Assembly (NCBI GenBank): GCA_022827245.1
Contig: JAJDTI010000108.1
Span: forward strand, 1 to 44,759
Direction: 5' to 3'
Source: Pseudomonadales bacterium
GTDB lineage: Bacteria > Pseudomonadota > Gammaproteobacteria > Pseudomonadales > Azotimanducaceae
DNA: 44,759 nt
Shown here: positions 16,691-23,649 of the stretch, one piece after another
Position numbering within the stretch: the stretch's first letter is position 1
How the letters are laid out: the number at the start of each line of letters is the position of its first letter
Position numbers and translations under genes: made by a program
The notes under the pieces: model-generated
What the model was told of the DNA's origin: nothing
The model's database searches: none
Seen by the model: only the letters and a program-made list of their open reading frames with translations

Positions 16691-16719
16691 ACTATAGCAT
16701 CGGCATTTAAGTCTTTCAA
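16691..16719 (-). promoter_or_regulatory. Strong sigma-70 promoter reading toward rne
   Basis: On the minus strand TTGAAA (16714-16719) is followed after exactly 17 nt by TATAGT (16691-16696). Five of six bases match consensus in the -10 and four of six in the -35, in a locally A+T-rich patch of otherwise G+C-rich DNA. The start point should be near 16684. Confidence 0.75.
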
Positions 16720-16723
16720 ACGG

Positions 16724-17665
16724 TTGGACATTTCTGAACTTCCGGGGCGGGGGTCCACGACGCCGGTCACTTATCACACGGTGCGCGACCGGGCGGGACA
16801 GCGCCTCGACAACTTCCTGCTGGCGACCCTGAAGCGGGTTCCGCGCAGCCGCGTGTACGCGATGGTGCGCAAGGGCGAGGTGCGCGTGAACGGCGGGCGT
16901 GCGCGCCCGGACAGGCGCCTCGCCGAAGGCGACGTGGTGCGCATTCCGCCGGTGGCCGTGCCCGCCTCGCCGGCGGTCGGGCGGGCGGCCGAGCGGCTCG
17001 GCCCATCGATTCGCGCCGGGATCCTCCACGAGGACCGCCGTCTCGTCGTCCTGGACAAACCGGCCGGCATCGCGGCGCACGGCGGCAGCGGTGTGTCGGC
17101 GGGTGTGATCGAGGCACTGCGCGCCATGCATCCGGAGCAGCGGTTCGAGCTGGTCCATCGGCTGGACCGCGATACGTCGGGATGCCTGATCATCGCGAAG
17201 GACCGCCACACGCTGCTCGAGTTGCACCGGGCGTTCCGCGAAAGCGCGGTCCGCAAGTCCTACGACCTCGTCGTCGAAGGACGCTGGCCACGGCGCTTGC
17301 GCACGGTCCGCGACCGGCTCCGGCGGTACACGTTGCCCAACGGGGAGCGCCGCGTGCGCGTGGATGCAGAGGGGCTGCCGGCGAGGACGGACTTCGAGGT
17401 CGTGGAAGTCGCCGGAGCCTGCACCTGGCTGCGAGCCTTCCCGCGGACCGGACGGACCCATCAGATTCGCGTCCACGCCGCCGCGCGCGGGCACCCGATC
17501 CTGGGGGACCGCAAGTACGCGGACCGCGGCGGAGTGGGCCGGGCGGCGCGACGCCTGATGTTGCACGCCTCGTCGATCGCGTTCCTGCTCGACGGGGAAC
17601 AGCGCCGCTTCCGCGCACCGCCGGACCGACGGTTCGTGGAGACGTGGGAGAGCATGCGTTCCTAG
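16724..17665 (+). CDS. rluC: Ribosomal large-subunit pseudouridine synthase C
   Basis: This RluA-family pseudouridine synthase modifies three uridines of 23S rRNA in well-studied bacteria. It has an N-terminal S4 RNA-binding domain (about residues 20-80; AGQRLDNFLLATLK, RKGEVRVNG) and a catalytic domain with the Asp motif HRLDRDTSG near 148-156 and RTGRTHQIRVHAA near 247. The start is uncertain. A longer frame opens at 16550 but would run through the opposing rne promoter and encodes no conserved sequence. TTG at 16724 gives 313 residues, the normal family length, and keeps the strand before the S4 domain. GTG 16781 is the other option. The divergent arrangement with rne is conserved in gammaproteobacteria. 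Confidence 0.92.
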   Translation: MDISELPGRGSTTPVTYHTVRDRAGQRLDNFLLATLKRVPRSRVYAMVRKGEVRVNGGRARPDRRLAEGDVVRIPPVAVPASPAVGRAAERLGPSIRAGILHEDRRLVVLDKPAGIAAHGGSGVSAGVIEALRAMHPEQRFELVHRLDRDTSGCLIIAKDRHTLLELHRAFRESAVRKSYDLVVEGRWPRRLRTVRDRLRRYTLPNGERRVRVDAEGLPARTDFEVVEVAGACTWLRAFPRTGRTHQIRVHAAARGHPILGDRKYADRGGVGRAARRLMLHASSIAFLLDGEQRRFRAPPDRRFVETWESMRS

Positions 17666-17711
17666 CGTCGTGGAGATACCGGCTGCGGTTGTCTCGGCCG
17701 AAAACCGCCGG

Positions 17712-17729
17712 CCAGGGCGGCGCCCCTGG
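17712..17729. terminator. Hairpin between convergent rluC and maf
   Basis: CCAGGG (17712-17717) and CCCTGG (17724-17729) form a 6-bp stem with a 6-nt loop just outside the maf stop codon. It is symmetric and has no T-run on either side, so it is at best a weak bidirectional terminator. Confidence 0.35.
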
Positions 17730-17730
17730 T

Positions 17731-18312
17731 TCAGGTGTGGAAGAAAGCGACGCCTTCGGCGCGAAGCATGCGGCCGAGTTCGATGAGCGGCAGACCGATC
17801 AGCGCGGTCGGGTCCCGGGTTGTGAGTTCGCGGCAGAGCAGGATGCCCTGGCCCTCGGACTTGATGCCGCCCGCGCAGTCGAGCGGCCGTTCGCTGGTGA
17901 CGTATCGCTCGATCTCTTCCGCCGTCAGGTCGCGGAAATGCACGTGGGTTTCGTCGACGTGGCCCTGCCGGTTGCCCGTTTGCGTGTTCAGGACGAGGAG
18001 GGACGTCAGGAACGTTACGGTGCGCCCGGAGAGTGACGCCAGCAACGCGACGGCCCGCTCGTGCGTGCCGGGCTTGCCGAGCGTTCGGTCGCCGTCGACC
18101 GCCACCTGGTCCGAAGCGATCACGATGGTGTGCGGCCGGCCCTCCGCGACCGCGTCGGCCTTCGCGTTTGCGAGCCGCATTACCAGGTCGCGGGGAAGCT
18201 CGCTGGCGCCCGGTGTCTCGTCAACGTTGGGGGACGCGACGTCGAACGGAATGCCGAGGCGCTCCAGGAGTTGGCGGCGGTAGGGAGAAGACGAAGCGAG
18301 GACGATCCGCAT
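17731..18312 (-). CDS. maf: Maf/YceF-type nucleotide pyrophosphatase
   Basis: This 193-residue Maf-family house-cleaning enzyme hydrolyses non-canonical nucleoside triphosphates. The YceF subgroup prefers 7-methyl-GTP. Motifs are LASSSPYRRQLLERLG at the N-terminus (about 4-19), SPNVDETP near 30, the catalytic-Asp segment VIASDQVAVDGDRTLGKP (about 68-85) and GGIKSEGQG near 145. The ATG at 18312 was chosen because MRIVLASSS is the family start. A longer frame to 18498 has no conserved residues. Its location between rluC and yceD is the same as yceF in E. coli, which supports the subgroup call. Confidence 0.94.
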   Translation of the reverse strand: MRIVLASSSPYRRQLLERLGIPFDVASPNVDETPGASELPRDLVMRLANAKADAVAEGRPHTIVIASDQVAVDGDRTLGKPGTHERAVALLASLSGRTVTFLTSLLVLNTQTGNRQGHVDETHVHFRDLTAEEIERYVTSERPLDCAGGIKSEGQGILLCRELTTRDPTALIGLPLIELGRMLRAEGVAFFHT

Positions 18313-18388
18313 GTCGCGGCAGTTTGTCGGAACTGGCGCGTCCGTCGCAAGGCGCGATTGCCCACACCGCGCAACTCCCGCCGTCGTT

Positions 18389-18417
18389 TTGACACGCTCC
18401 GGGGCCACGCCGATAAT
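18389..18417 (+). promoter_or_regulatory. Near-consensus sigma-70 promoter of the yceD-rpmF-plsX-fab operon
   Basis: A perfect -35 TTGACA (18389-18394), exactly 17 nt, and GATAAT (18412-18417) form the best promoter of the window. Transcription should start at 18423-18425, only 3-5 nt before the ATG at 18428, so the mRNA would be almost leaderless. Confidence 0.82.
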
Positions 18418-18427
18418 GCGCGGCGCC

Positions 18428-18979
18428 ATGGGCATTGGACGGTCGTTCCTGCTGGATCCGCGGGCTTTGGCGCGCTCCGGGAAGTCGTGGGCGGGCATCG
18501 TTCCGGTGGGGAGGTTCGACCGCCTGACCCGGTTGGCGGGCGCGCGCGCGACAGCCGTGGATGTGCGGCTGGACTTCGGACTGGATGACCAGGGGAGATG
18601 CCGCGCCCGCGGGAGCGCGCGGTTGCGGACCGGAGTTCCCTGTCAACGATGCGCCCGCACGGTGGGGCGCGCGGTGGAGGCCGACATCGACCTGTTCGTG
18701 CTGGCCTCGGAGGCTGAGGCGCGAGCGCTGACGCCCGGACACGACACCTGCGTGGTGACGGACCCCAGGGTGCCGATTGCCGAGTTGATCGAGGATGACC
18801 TGCTGCTGAATTTTCCGGAGCACGGGTGCGAGGACCGCGACGCGTGCCCGCACGCGCGGCTCGGGGCGTATCGGGCGCCGTCGCCGGAATGCGCGGGCGA
18901 GTCGTCGGATGCGCGTCGGGACAGCCCCTTCGCGGTGCTTCAGGGCCTGGCGGCGACTCAGGATTCCGGCGCCGGCTGA
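18428..18979 (+). CDS. yceD: YceD/DUF177 family protein (large-subunit rRNA accumulation)
   Basis: This 183-residue DUF177 protein belongs to a family needed for normal 23S rRNA levels and almost always located before rpmF. The paired cysteines CQRCAR (about 75-80), the acidic segment IAELIEDDLLLNFP (about 118-131) and the C-terminal SPFAVLQGL (about 163-171) match the family pattern. ATG 18428 was chosen: an earlier ATG at 18416 lies inside the -10 element of the promoter. No Shine-Dalgarno sequence precedes the start. It is the first gene of the operon that continues through the fatty acid genes. Confidence 0.93.
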   Translation: MGIGRSFLLDPRALARSGKSWAGIVPVGRFDRLTRLAGARATAVDVRLDFGLDDQGRCRARGSARLRTGVPCQRCARTVGRAVEADIDLFVLASEAEARALTPGHDTCVVTDPRVPIAELIEDDLLLNFPEHGCEDRDACPHARLGAYRAPSPECAGESSDARRDSPFAVLQGLAATQDSGAG

Positions 18980-19023
18980 AGGGCGCCGGGACGAACAGGA
19001 CGAAAGAGAGGTAGGTTGACAGC

Positions 19024-19194
19024 ATGGCCGTACAGCAGAACAAGGGCACACGGGCGCGCCGCGGCAGTCGCCGCGGGCACGACGCCCTCTCCAAGCCGAC
19101 GTTGGCGATCGATCCGACGACCGGCGAGACCCACCGCCGCCACCATGTGACGCGGGACGGGTTCTATCGGGGCCGCAAGGCGGTCGACGTCTGA
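19024..19194 (+). CDS. rpmF: 50S ribosomal protein L32
   Basis: This 56-residue basic protein starts [20 protein letters not shown] and ends in [12 protein letters not shown], matching bacterial L32 along its length. This is the type without zinc-binding cysteines, as in E. coli. An AGAGAGG stretch lies upstream of the ATG. It sits 44 nt after yceD and 16 nt before the probable plsX start, the standard yceD-rpmF-plsX order that links ribosome and phospholipid synthesis. Confidence 0.97.
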   Translation: MAVQQNKGTRARRGSRRGHDALSKPTLAIDPTTGETHRRHHVTRDGFYRGRKAVDV

Positions 19195-19210
19195 CCGCGC
19201 AGAGCCGCCG

Positions 19211-20248
19211 ATTCACCGCATCGCCGTAGACACGCTCGGCGCCGACGCGGCGCCGGAGGTGCTCGCCCTCGGCGCCCTCGACCTGGCGGACGCCCGCGGC
19301 GTCGAGTTGACGCTGGTCGGGAATCCCGGACCCCTCGAGAGGCTGGTCGGAACACGTTCGCATCGCGTGGTGGGCACGGTGCGCGCCATCACGCACCACG
19401 ACTCGGTGCGCGACGCGTTGCGGGGCAAGATCGACTCGTCGATGCGACGCGCGATAGCGCTCGTCGCTTCCGGCGAGGCCGACGCCGTGGTAAGCGCCGG
19501 CAACACCGGGGCGCTGATGGCGCTGGCTCGTCACCTCCTGCCGATGCTGCCCGGCATCGACCGCCCGGCTATCGTCAAGCCATTCGTCGGGCGCGGAGGA
19601 GCCAGGTGCTGGGTGCTCGATCTCGGCGCGAACCTGTCCTGCACCGCCGAACAGCTACACCGTTTCGCGCGCATGGGAGCGGCCGTGGCGGAGGCGGCGG
19701 GCGACGTGGCGGCGCCGCGGGTGGGACTCCTGAACGTGGGCGTGGAACACAGCAAGGGTCCGCGCGAGGTGCGGGCCGCGGCGGAACGGATCGAGGCGGA
19801 CGAGGGGCTTACGTTCGCGGGGTTCGTCGAGGCCAACGAGCTGTTCGACGGCAAGGTCGACGTCGTCGTCTGCGACGGCTTCGCCGGTAATGTCGCCCTG
19901 AAGGCAACGGAGGGGGCCGCCGCGATGGCGCGCCATCTGCTCGCGGGCGAGCTCGGCGGCGCCCGGCTGGCGCGCCTGCTCCTCGCGGGGAGGCTGCGCC
20001 GCCTCGCCGCCGCGTACAATCCCCAGGCTTACAACGGAGCGACGTTCGTGGGCCTGCAGGGCGTGGTGGTGAAGAGCCACGGCGGGGCGGATCGCATCGG
20101 CTTCCGCGAGGCAGTCGGCCAGGCGGTGCGCGAACTGGAGACCGACCTGATCGGCAAGATTACGTCCCGCTTTGCGGGAGCCCGCGCTTCGCAAGATGAC
20201 GCTACGCGTCGCGCCGACGCGGACACGGCAAGGGAAAGCAAGGAATGA
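19211..20248 (+). CDS. plsX: Phosphate acyltransferase PlsX with probable non-standard start codon
   Basis: PlsX makes acyl-phosphate from acyl-ACP for phospholipid synthesis. Family motifs are SAGNTGALM (about 97-105), LDLGANLSCT near 137, EANELFDGKVDVVVCDGFAGNV split across about 211-232 and VVKSHGGAD near 288. The family N-terminus (D-x-M-G-G-D) corresponds here to VDTLGAD, encoded at 19226-19246. No ATG, GTG, TTG or CTG exists in frame between the upstream in-frame stop (19148) and this motif. ATT at 19211, with AGAG 6 nt upstream, gives 345 residues, close to the usual length. GTG 19259 would lose the motif. It overlaps fabD by ATGA. There is no fabH between plsX and fabD. Confidence 0.88.
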   Translation: MHRIAVDTLGADAAPEVLALGALDLADARGVELTLVGNPGPLERLVGTRSHRVVGTVRAITHHDSVRDALRGKIDSSMRRAIALVASGEADAVVSAGNTGALMALARHLLPMLPGIDRPAIVKPFVGRGGARCWVLDLGANLSCTAEQLHRFARMGAAVAEAAGDVAAPRVGLLNVGVEHSKGPREVRAAAERIEADEGLTFAGFVEANELFDGKVDVVVCDGFAGNVALKATEGAAAMARHLLAGELGGARLARLLLAGRLRRLAAAYNPQAYNGATFVGLQGVVVKSHGGADRIGFREAVGQAVRELETDLIGKITSRFAGARASQDDATRRADADTARESKE

Positions 20249-21162
20249 GTCTCGGTTTCGTATTCCCCGGACAGGGCGCGCAGACGGTGGGCATGGGTGG
20301 TGCGTTCCTGGACAGCGACCCCGCTGTCCGGGAGCGGTTCGACGAGGCCAACGAGGCGCTCGGTTTCGACCTCGTCTCCGTGATGCTCGAAGGCCCGGCG
20401 GAAAGGCTCGCCGAGACGGAAGTGACGCAGCCGGCGCTGCTTACCGTGGGCGTCGGTCTGTGGGACGCCTGGCGCGGTCGGGGCGGGCCGCGGCCGGCGG
20501 TGCTCGCCGGGCACAGCCTGGGCGAATACACCGCGTTGGCCGTGTCCGGGGCCCTCTCCTTCGTCGACGCGGTCCGGCTGGTCCATCAAAGGGGGCGCTT
20601 CATGCAGGAGGCGGTTCCGGTCGGCCAGGGCGCCATGGCGGCCGTGCTCGGGCTGGAAGACGAGACGGTCGCCGACTGTTGCGCGGGCACGGAGGGCGTG
20701 GTGGCGCCGGCGAACCTCAATGCCCCGGGCCAGGTCGTGATCTCCGGGGCGGCCGCGGCGGTCGGCCGGGCCGTGGACGCCTGCAAGGAGGCCGGGGCCC
20801 GGCGGGCGGTGCTGCTGAACGTGAGCGGCCCGTTCCACTGTGAGCTGATGCGGCCCGCCGCCGAACGCCTGCGGGCCGCGCTCGACGCCGTGGAGGTCCG
20901 CCAGCCGGCGATTCCGGTCGTACACAACGTCGACGCCGGCGTGGCCGCGGGCCCGGAGGAGATCCGTCGGAAGCTGGTGGACCAGCTCGACTCGCCCGTG
21001 CGCTGGAGGGAGTGCGTTCTGGCGATGCAGGAGCGCGGGGCCGACCGCCTCGTGGAATGCGGGCCCGGGAACGTGCTCGCCGGTCTGGCACGTCGCATCG
21101 ACCGTTCGCTCGAGGTCGCCGGCGTCGGCACGCCGGAGGCGATGGAGGCCGCGCTTCGATGA
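20245..21162 (+). CDS. fabD: Malonyl-CoA:ACP transacylase
   Basis: This 305-residue cytoplasmic enzyme loads malonyl groups onto ACP. The oxyanion-hole segment FPGQGAQ (about 7-13), nucleophile Ser91 in GHSLGEYTA and His198 in SGPFHCELM are all present, and Arg116 lies in HQRGRFMQEA. Length is typical. It starts in the plsX stop (ATGA) and ends overlapping fabG (ATGA), so the three are translationally coupled. Confidence 0.97.
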   Translation: MSLGFVFPGQGAQTVGMGGAFLDSDPAVRERFDEANEALGFDLVSVMLEGPAERLAETEVTQPALLTVGVGLWDAWRGRGGPRPAVLAGHSLGEYTALAVSGALSFVDAVRLVHQRGRFMQEAVPVGQGAMAAVLGLEDETVADCCAGTEGVVAPANLNAPGQVVISGAAAAVGRAVDACKEAGARRAVLLNVSGPFHCELMRPAAERLRAALDAVEVRQPAIPVVHNVDAGVAAGPEEIRRKLVDQLDSPVRWRECVLAMQERGADRLVECGPGNVLAGLARRIDRSLEVAGVGTPEAMEAALR

Positions 21163-21890
21163 CGGAGGCGCGCGTCGCCCTGGTCACCGGGGCCAGCCGG
21201 GGCATCGGGCGCGCCGTGGCGCAACGGCTCGCGGCGGACGGCCATCGCGTCATCGGCACCGCGACGACGGAAACGGGCGTGGAGACGATAGCGAAGACGC
21301 TGGGCGAACGCGGGTCGGCCGTGCAGCTCCGCCTGGAGGACCCGGCCTCCGTCGAGGCGGCGTTACGGCAGGTTGAGGATGCGGTGGGCCCGCCGCTCGT
21401 GCTGGTGAACAACGCCGGCGTCGCGCGGGACGGACTGCTCATGCGGCTGTCGCCGGACGCCTGGGACGAAGTGGTCGGCACGAACCTGAGCGGCGTCTAT
21501 CGGCTCACCCGGCCGCTGCTGCGGGGCATGATGCGCGCGCGCTGGGGCCGCGTCGTGAACGTCAGTTCCGTCGTGGGCCGCATGGGCAACGCCGGACAGA
21601 CGAACTACGCGGCGGCGAAGGCCGGCATCGAAGGCTTCACGCGCGCCCTGGCCCGCGAGGTCGGGTCGCGGGGCATCACGGTGAACGCCGTGGCCCCGGG
21701 CTTCATCGAGACCGACATGACCGCGGGGCTCGACGAGGCCCGCCGGGCGGCCATGCTCGAGGGCGTGCCGCTCGGCCGGATGGGCGCGCCGGAGGACGTG
21801 GCGGCGGTCGTGTCGTTCCTCGTGGGGGAGGGCGCCGCCTACATCACGGGCGAGACCGTGCATGTCAACGGCGGATTGCACATGGCCTGA
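21159..21890 (+). CDS. fabG: 3-oxoacyl-ACP reductase
   Basis: This 243-residue NADPH-dependent SDR reduces 3-ketoacyl-ACP in each elongation cycle. Motifs are TGASRGIG (10-17), NNAG (84-87), Ser137 in NVSSVVG, Tyr150 and Lys154 in YAAAK, and the C-terminal YITGETVHVNGGLHM, the classic FabG ending. The start at ATG 21159 overlaps the fabD stop. A longer frame from 21012 runs inside fabD and is not used. The promoter of acpP lies in its last codons. Confidence 0.97.
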   Translation: MTEARVALVTGASRGIGRAVAQRLAADGHRVIGTATTETGVETIAKTLGERGSAVQLRLEDPASVEAALRQVEDAVGPPLVLVNNAGVARDGLLMRLSPDAWDEVVGTNLSGVYRLTRPLLRGMMRARWGRVVNVSSVVGRMGNAGQTNYAAAKAGIEGFTRALAREVGSRGITVNAVAPGFIETDMTAGLDEARRAAMLEGVPLGRMGAPEDVAAVVSFLVGEGAAYITGETVHVNGGLHMA

Positions 21891-21904
21891 CCGCTGCATA
21901 CACT
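21876..21904 (+). promoter_or_regulatory. Internal promoter of acpP at the end of fabG
   Basis: TTGCAC (21876-21881) and TACACT (21899-21904) are separated by exactly 17 nt. The expected start near 21911 leaves about 28 nt before the acpP ATG, including GGGAGG as ribosome binding site. ACP is among the most abundant proteins, and extra promoters just before acpP are known in other bacteria. Confidence 0.7.
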
Positions 21905-21938
21905 AGGCGCCGCTCCGCGCGGGAGGATCGACGAATAC

Positions 21939-22172
21939 ATGAGCAGTGTTGAGGAACGGGTCAAGAAGCTGATCTGCGAACAACTCGGCGTCAAGGAAGA
22001 CCAGGTCAAGGACGAGGCTTCGTTCGTGGAGGACCTGGGCGCCGACTCGCTCGATACCGTCGAGCTCGTGATGGCCCTCGAGGAGGAGTTCGAGACCGAA
22101 ATCCCCGACGAGGAGGCCGAGAAGATCACGACCGTGAAGGAGGCCATCGACTACATCCTCGCGAACCAGTAG
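21939..22172 (+). CDS. acpP: Acyl carrier protein
   Basis: This 77-residue, highly acidic protein carries the growing acyl chain on a phosphopantetheine arm attached to Ser37 in [12 protein letters not shown]. The four-helix pattern and the segment [15 protein letters not shown] are nearly identical to well-studied ACPs. A good ribosome binding site (GGGAGG) lies 12 nt upstream. It has its own promoter and sits between fabG and fabF in the normal order. Confidence 0.98.
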   Translation: MSSVEERVKKLICEQLGVKEDQVKDEASFVEDLGADSLDTVELVMALEEEFETEIPDEEAEKITTVKEAIDYILANQ

Positions 22173-22227
22173 CGCCAGGTCGCCCCTCTCGGGGGCACTT
22201 CGGGGCGCGCGCCGCCGCCTCTGGTTC

Positions 22228-22243
22228 CCCGGCGCACGCCGGG
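22228..22243 (+). terminator. Hairpin in the acpP-fabF gap
   Basis: CCCGGC (22228-22233) and GCCGGG (22238-22243) form a stem with a GCAC loop about 55 nt after the acpP stop. There is no T-tract. It could trim the abundant acpP mRNA or partly stop read-through into fabF. Confidence 0.35.
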
Positions 22244-22301
22244 TGTCCTGCAACGCCGCCCCTGTTCGCGAGGGTTCCGGATACACTCGCGCCTGACCCG
22301 A

Positions 22302-22334
22302 TGTCAGGCCACTGTCAGGTAGACCTCAGGTAAA
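22302..22334 (+). promoter_or_regulatory. Three 11-bp-phased TGTCAGG-type repeats upstream of fabF
   Basis: TCAGG recurs at 22304, 22315 and 22326, exactly 11 bp apart. The first two copies are TGTCAGG and the third is CCTCAGG. One helical turn spacing suggests a protein-binding array. TGTCA-N6-TGTCA also matches the core spacing of PhoB boxes, although the between-repeat bases are G+C-rich rather than A+T-rich. The array ends 3 nt before the fabF GTG, so it also overlaps the ribosome binding region (AGGT). Confidence 0.5.
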
Positions 22335-22337
22335 CCC

Positions 22338-23576
22338 GTGGAGAAGCGCAGGGTAGTCGTCACCGGGCTGGGCATGCTCTCTCCCATCGGCAACACGGTG
22401 GAGGAGTCCTGGGCCAGCGCCCTGGCGGGAAGAAGCGGCGCCGCCGCGATAGACACGTTCGATACCGAGAAGCACGGCGTGAAGATCGCCGCGACCGTCA
22501 AGGACTTCGACGTGGCGGAGCATCTCGACCGGCGGGAAGCGCGGCGCATCGATCCGTTCATCCAGTACGGGCTCGTCGCCGGCGTGCAGGCCGTGGAAGA
22601 CGCCGGACTCGCGGACCTGTCCGAGGCGACGCGGCTGCGGACCGGCGTGGCCGTCGGGTCCGGGATCGGCGGCATCAACACCATCGAGGACACGCACTCC
22701 ACGCTGTTGCGCGGCGGCCCGCGCCGAGTGTCGCCGTTCTTCGTCCCGGCCAGCATCATCAACATGATCTCCGGCAACCTCTCGATTCGCTACGGCTTCG
22801 GAGGGCCCAACGCCGCCATCGTGACGGCGTGCGCGACCGGCACGCACAACATCGGCTACGGCGCCCGGCTGATCCAGTACGGCGATGCCGACATCATGGT
22901 CGTGGGTGGCTCGGAGCAGGCGACCTCGCCGTTGACGGTGGCCGGATTCGCGGCCATGCGCGCCCTCTCTGCCCGCAACGACGAGCCCGAGCGGGCGAGC
23001 CGACCGTGGGACCGGGACCGCGACGGGTTCGTGCTCGGGGACGGCGCCGGGGTGATGGTCCTCGAGGAATACGAACATGCCGTGGCGCGCGGCGCCCGGA
23101 TCTACTGCGAACTCGCCGGCATCGGCATGAGCGGGGACGCGCATCACATCACGAGCCCGCCGGACGACGGCGCCGGCGCGGTGGCGTCGATGAACAACGC
23201 CATCCGCGACGCCGGACTGACCCCGGACGACATCGACTACGTCAACGCCCACGGGACTTCCACCCCCCAGGGCGACGTGGCCGAGACCCAGGCGATCAAG
23301 ACCGCCTTCGGCGACGACACGCGCGTCGCGATCAGCTCGAGCAAGTCGATGATTGGGCACCTGCTGGGGGCGGCCGGCGCGGTCGAAGGCATCTTCACGG
23401 TGCTCTCGGTGTACCGGCAGACGGCGCATCCGACCATCAACCTCGAAAACCCGAGCGAGGAGTGCGATCTCGACTACATCCCGGAGGGCGCGCGCGAGAT
23501 GCGCGTCGCGGCGGCGCTGACCAACTCCTTCGGCTTCGGCGGGACGAACGGCTCCCTCGTCTTCACGCAGGCGTAA
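22338..23576 (+). CDS. fabF: 3-oxoacyl-ACP synthase II
   Basis: This 412-residue condensing enzyme elongates acyl-ACP with malonyl-ACP. The thiolase-fold catalytic triad is complete: Cys165 in [11 protein letters not shown], His305 in [12 protein letters not shown] and His341 in [14 protein letters not shown]. Length and the C-terminal [14 protein letters not shown] match FabF. The start is GTG 22338 with a weak AGGT ribosome binding site. pabC, often the next gene, is absent and mltG follows after 73 nt. Confidence 0.97.
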   Translation: MEKRRVVVTGLGMLSPIGNTVEESWASALAGRSGAAAIDTFDTEKHGVKIAATVKDFDVAEHLDRREARRIDPFIQYGLVAGVQAVEDAGLADLSEATRLRTGVAVGSGIGGINTIEDTHSTLLRGGPRRVSPFFVPASIINMISGNLSIRYGFGGPNAAIVTACATGTHNIGYGARLIQYGDADIMVVGGSEQATSPLTVAGFAAMRALSARNDEPERASRPWDRDRDGFVLGDGAGVMVLEEYEHAVARGARIYCELAGIGMSGDAHHITSPPDDGAGAVASMNNAIRDAGLTPDDIDYVNAHGTSTPQGDVAETQAIKTAFGDDTRVAISSSKSMIGHLLGAAGAVEGIFTVLSVYRQTAHPTINLENPSEECDLDYIPEGAREMRVAAALTNSFGFGGTNGSLVFTQA

Positions 23577-23636
23577 CCTCCCTTTCCATTCCCGGCGCCG
23601 GTTCCGGGCCCCGGTGTGCTCCCCGACGGTGGCGGG

Positions 23637-23642
23637 TAGAAT
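23637..23642 (+). promoter_or_regulatory. -10-like hexamer placed for a leaderless mltG transcript
   Basis: TAGAAT ends 7 nt before the mltG ATG at 23650, the distance expected if transcription began at the start codon. No clear -35 is visible at 16-18 nt, and there is no Shine-Dalgarno sequence between hexamer and start. Confidence 0.35.
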
Positions 23643-23649
23643 CGACGGC

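Noticed and set aside
16550..16723. N-terminal extension of rluC from GTG 16550
   Set aside because: Covers the opposing rne promoter, adds no conserved sequence and exceeds the family length.
22282..22287. Promoter of fabF at TACACT
   Set aside because: No -35-like sequence at 16-18 nt upstream; a -10-like hexamer alone is not enough.
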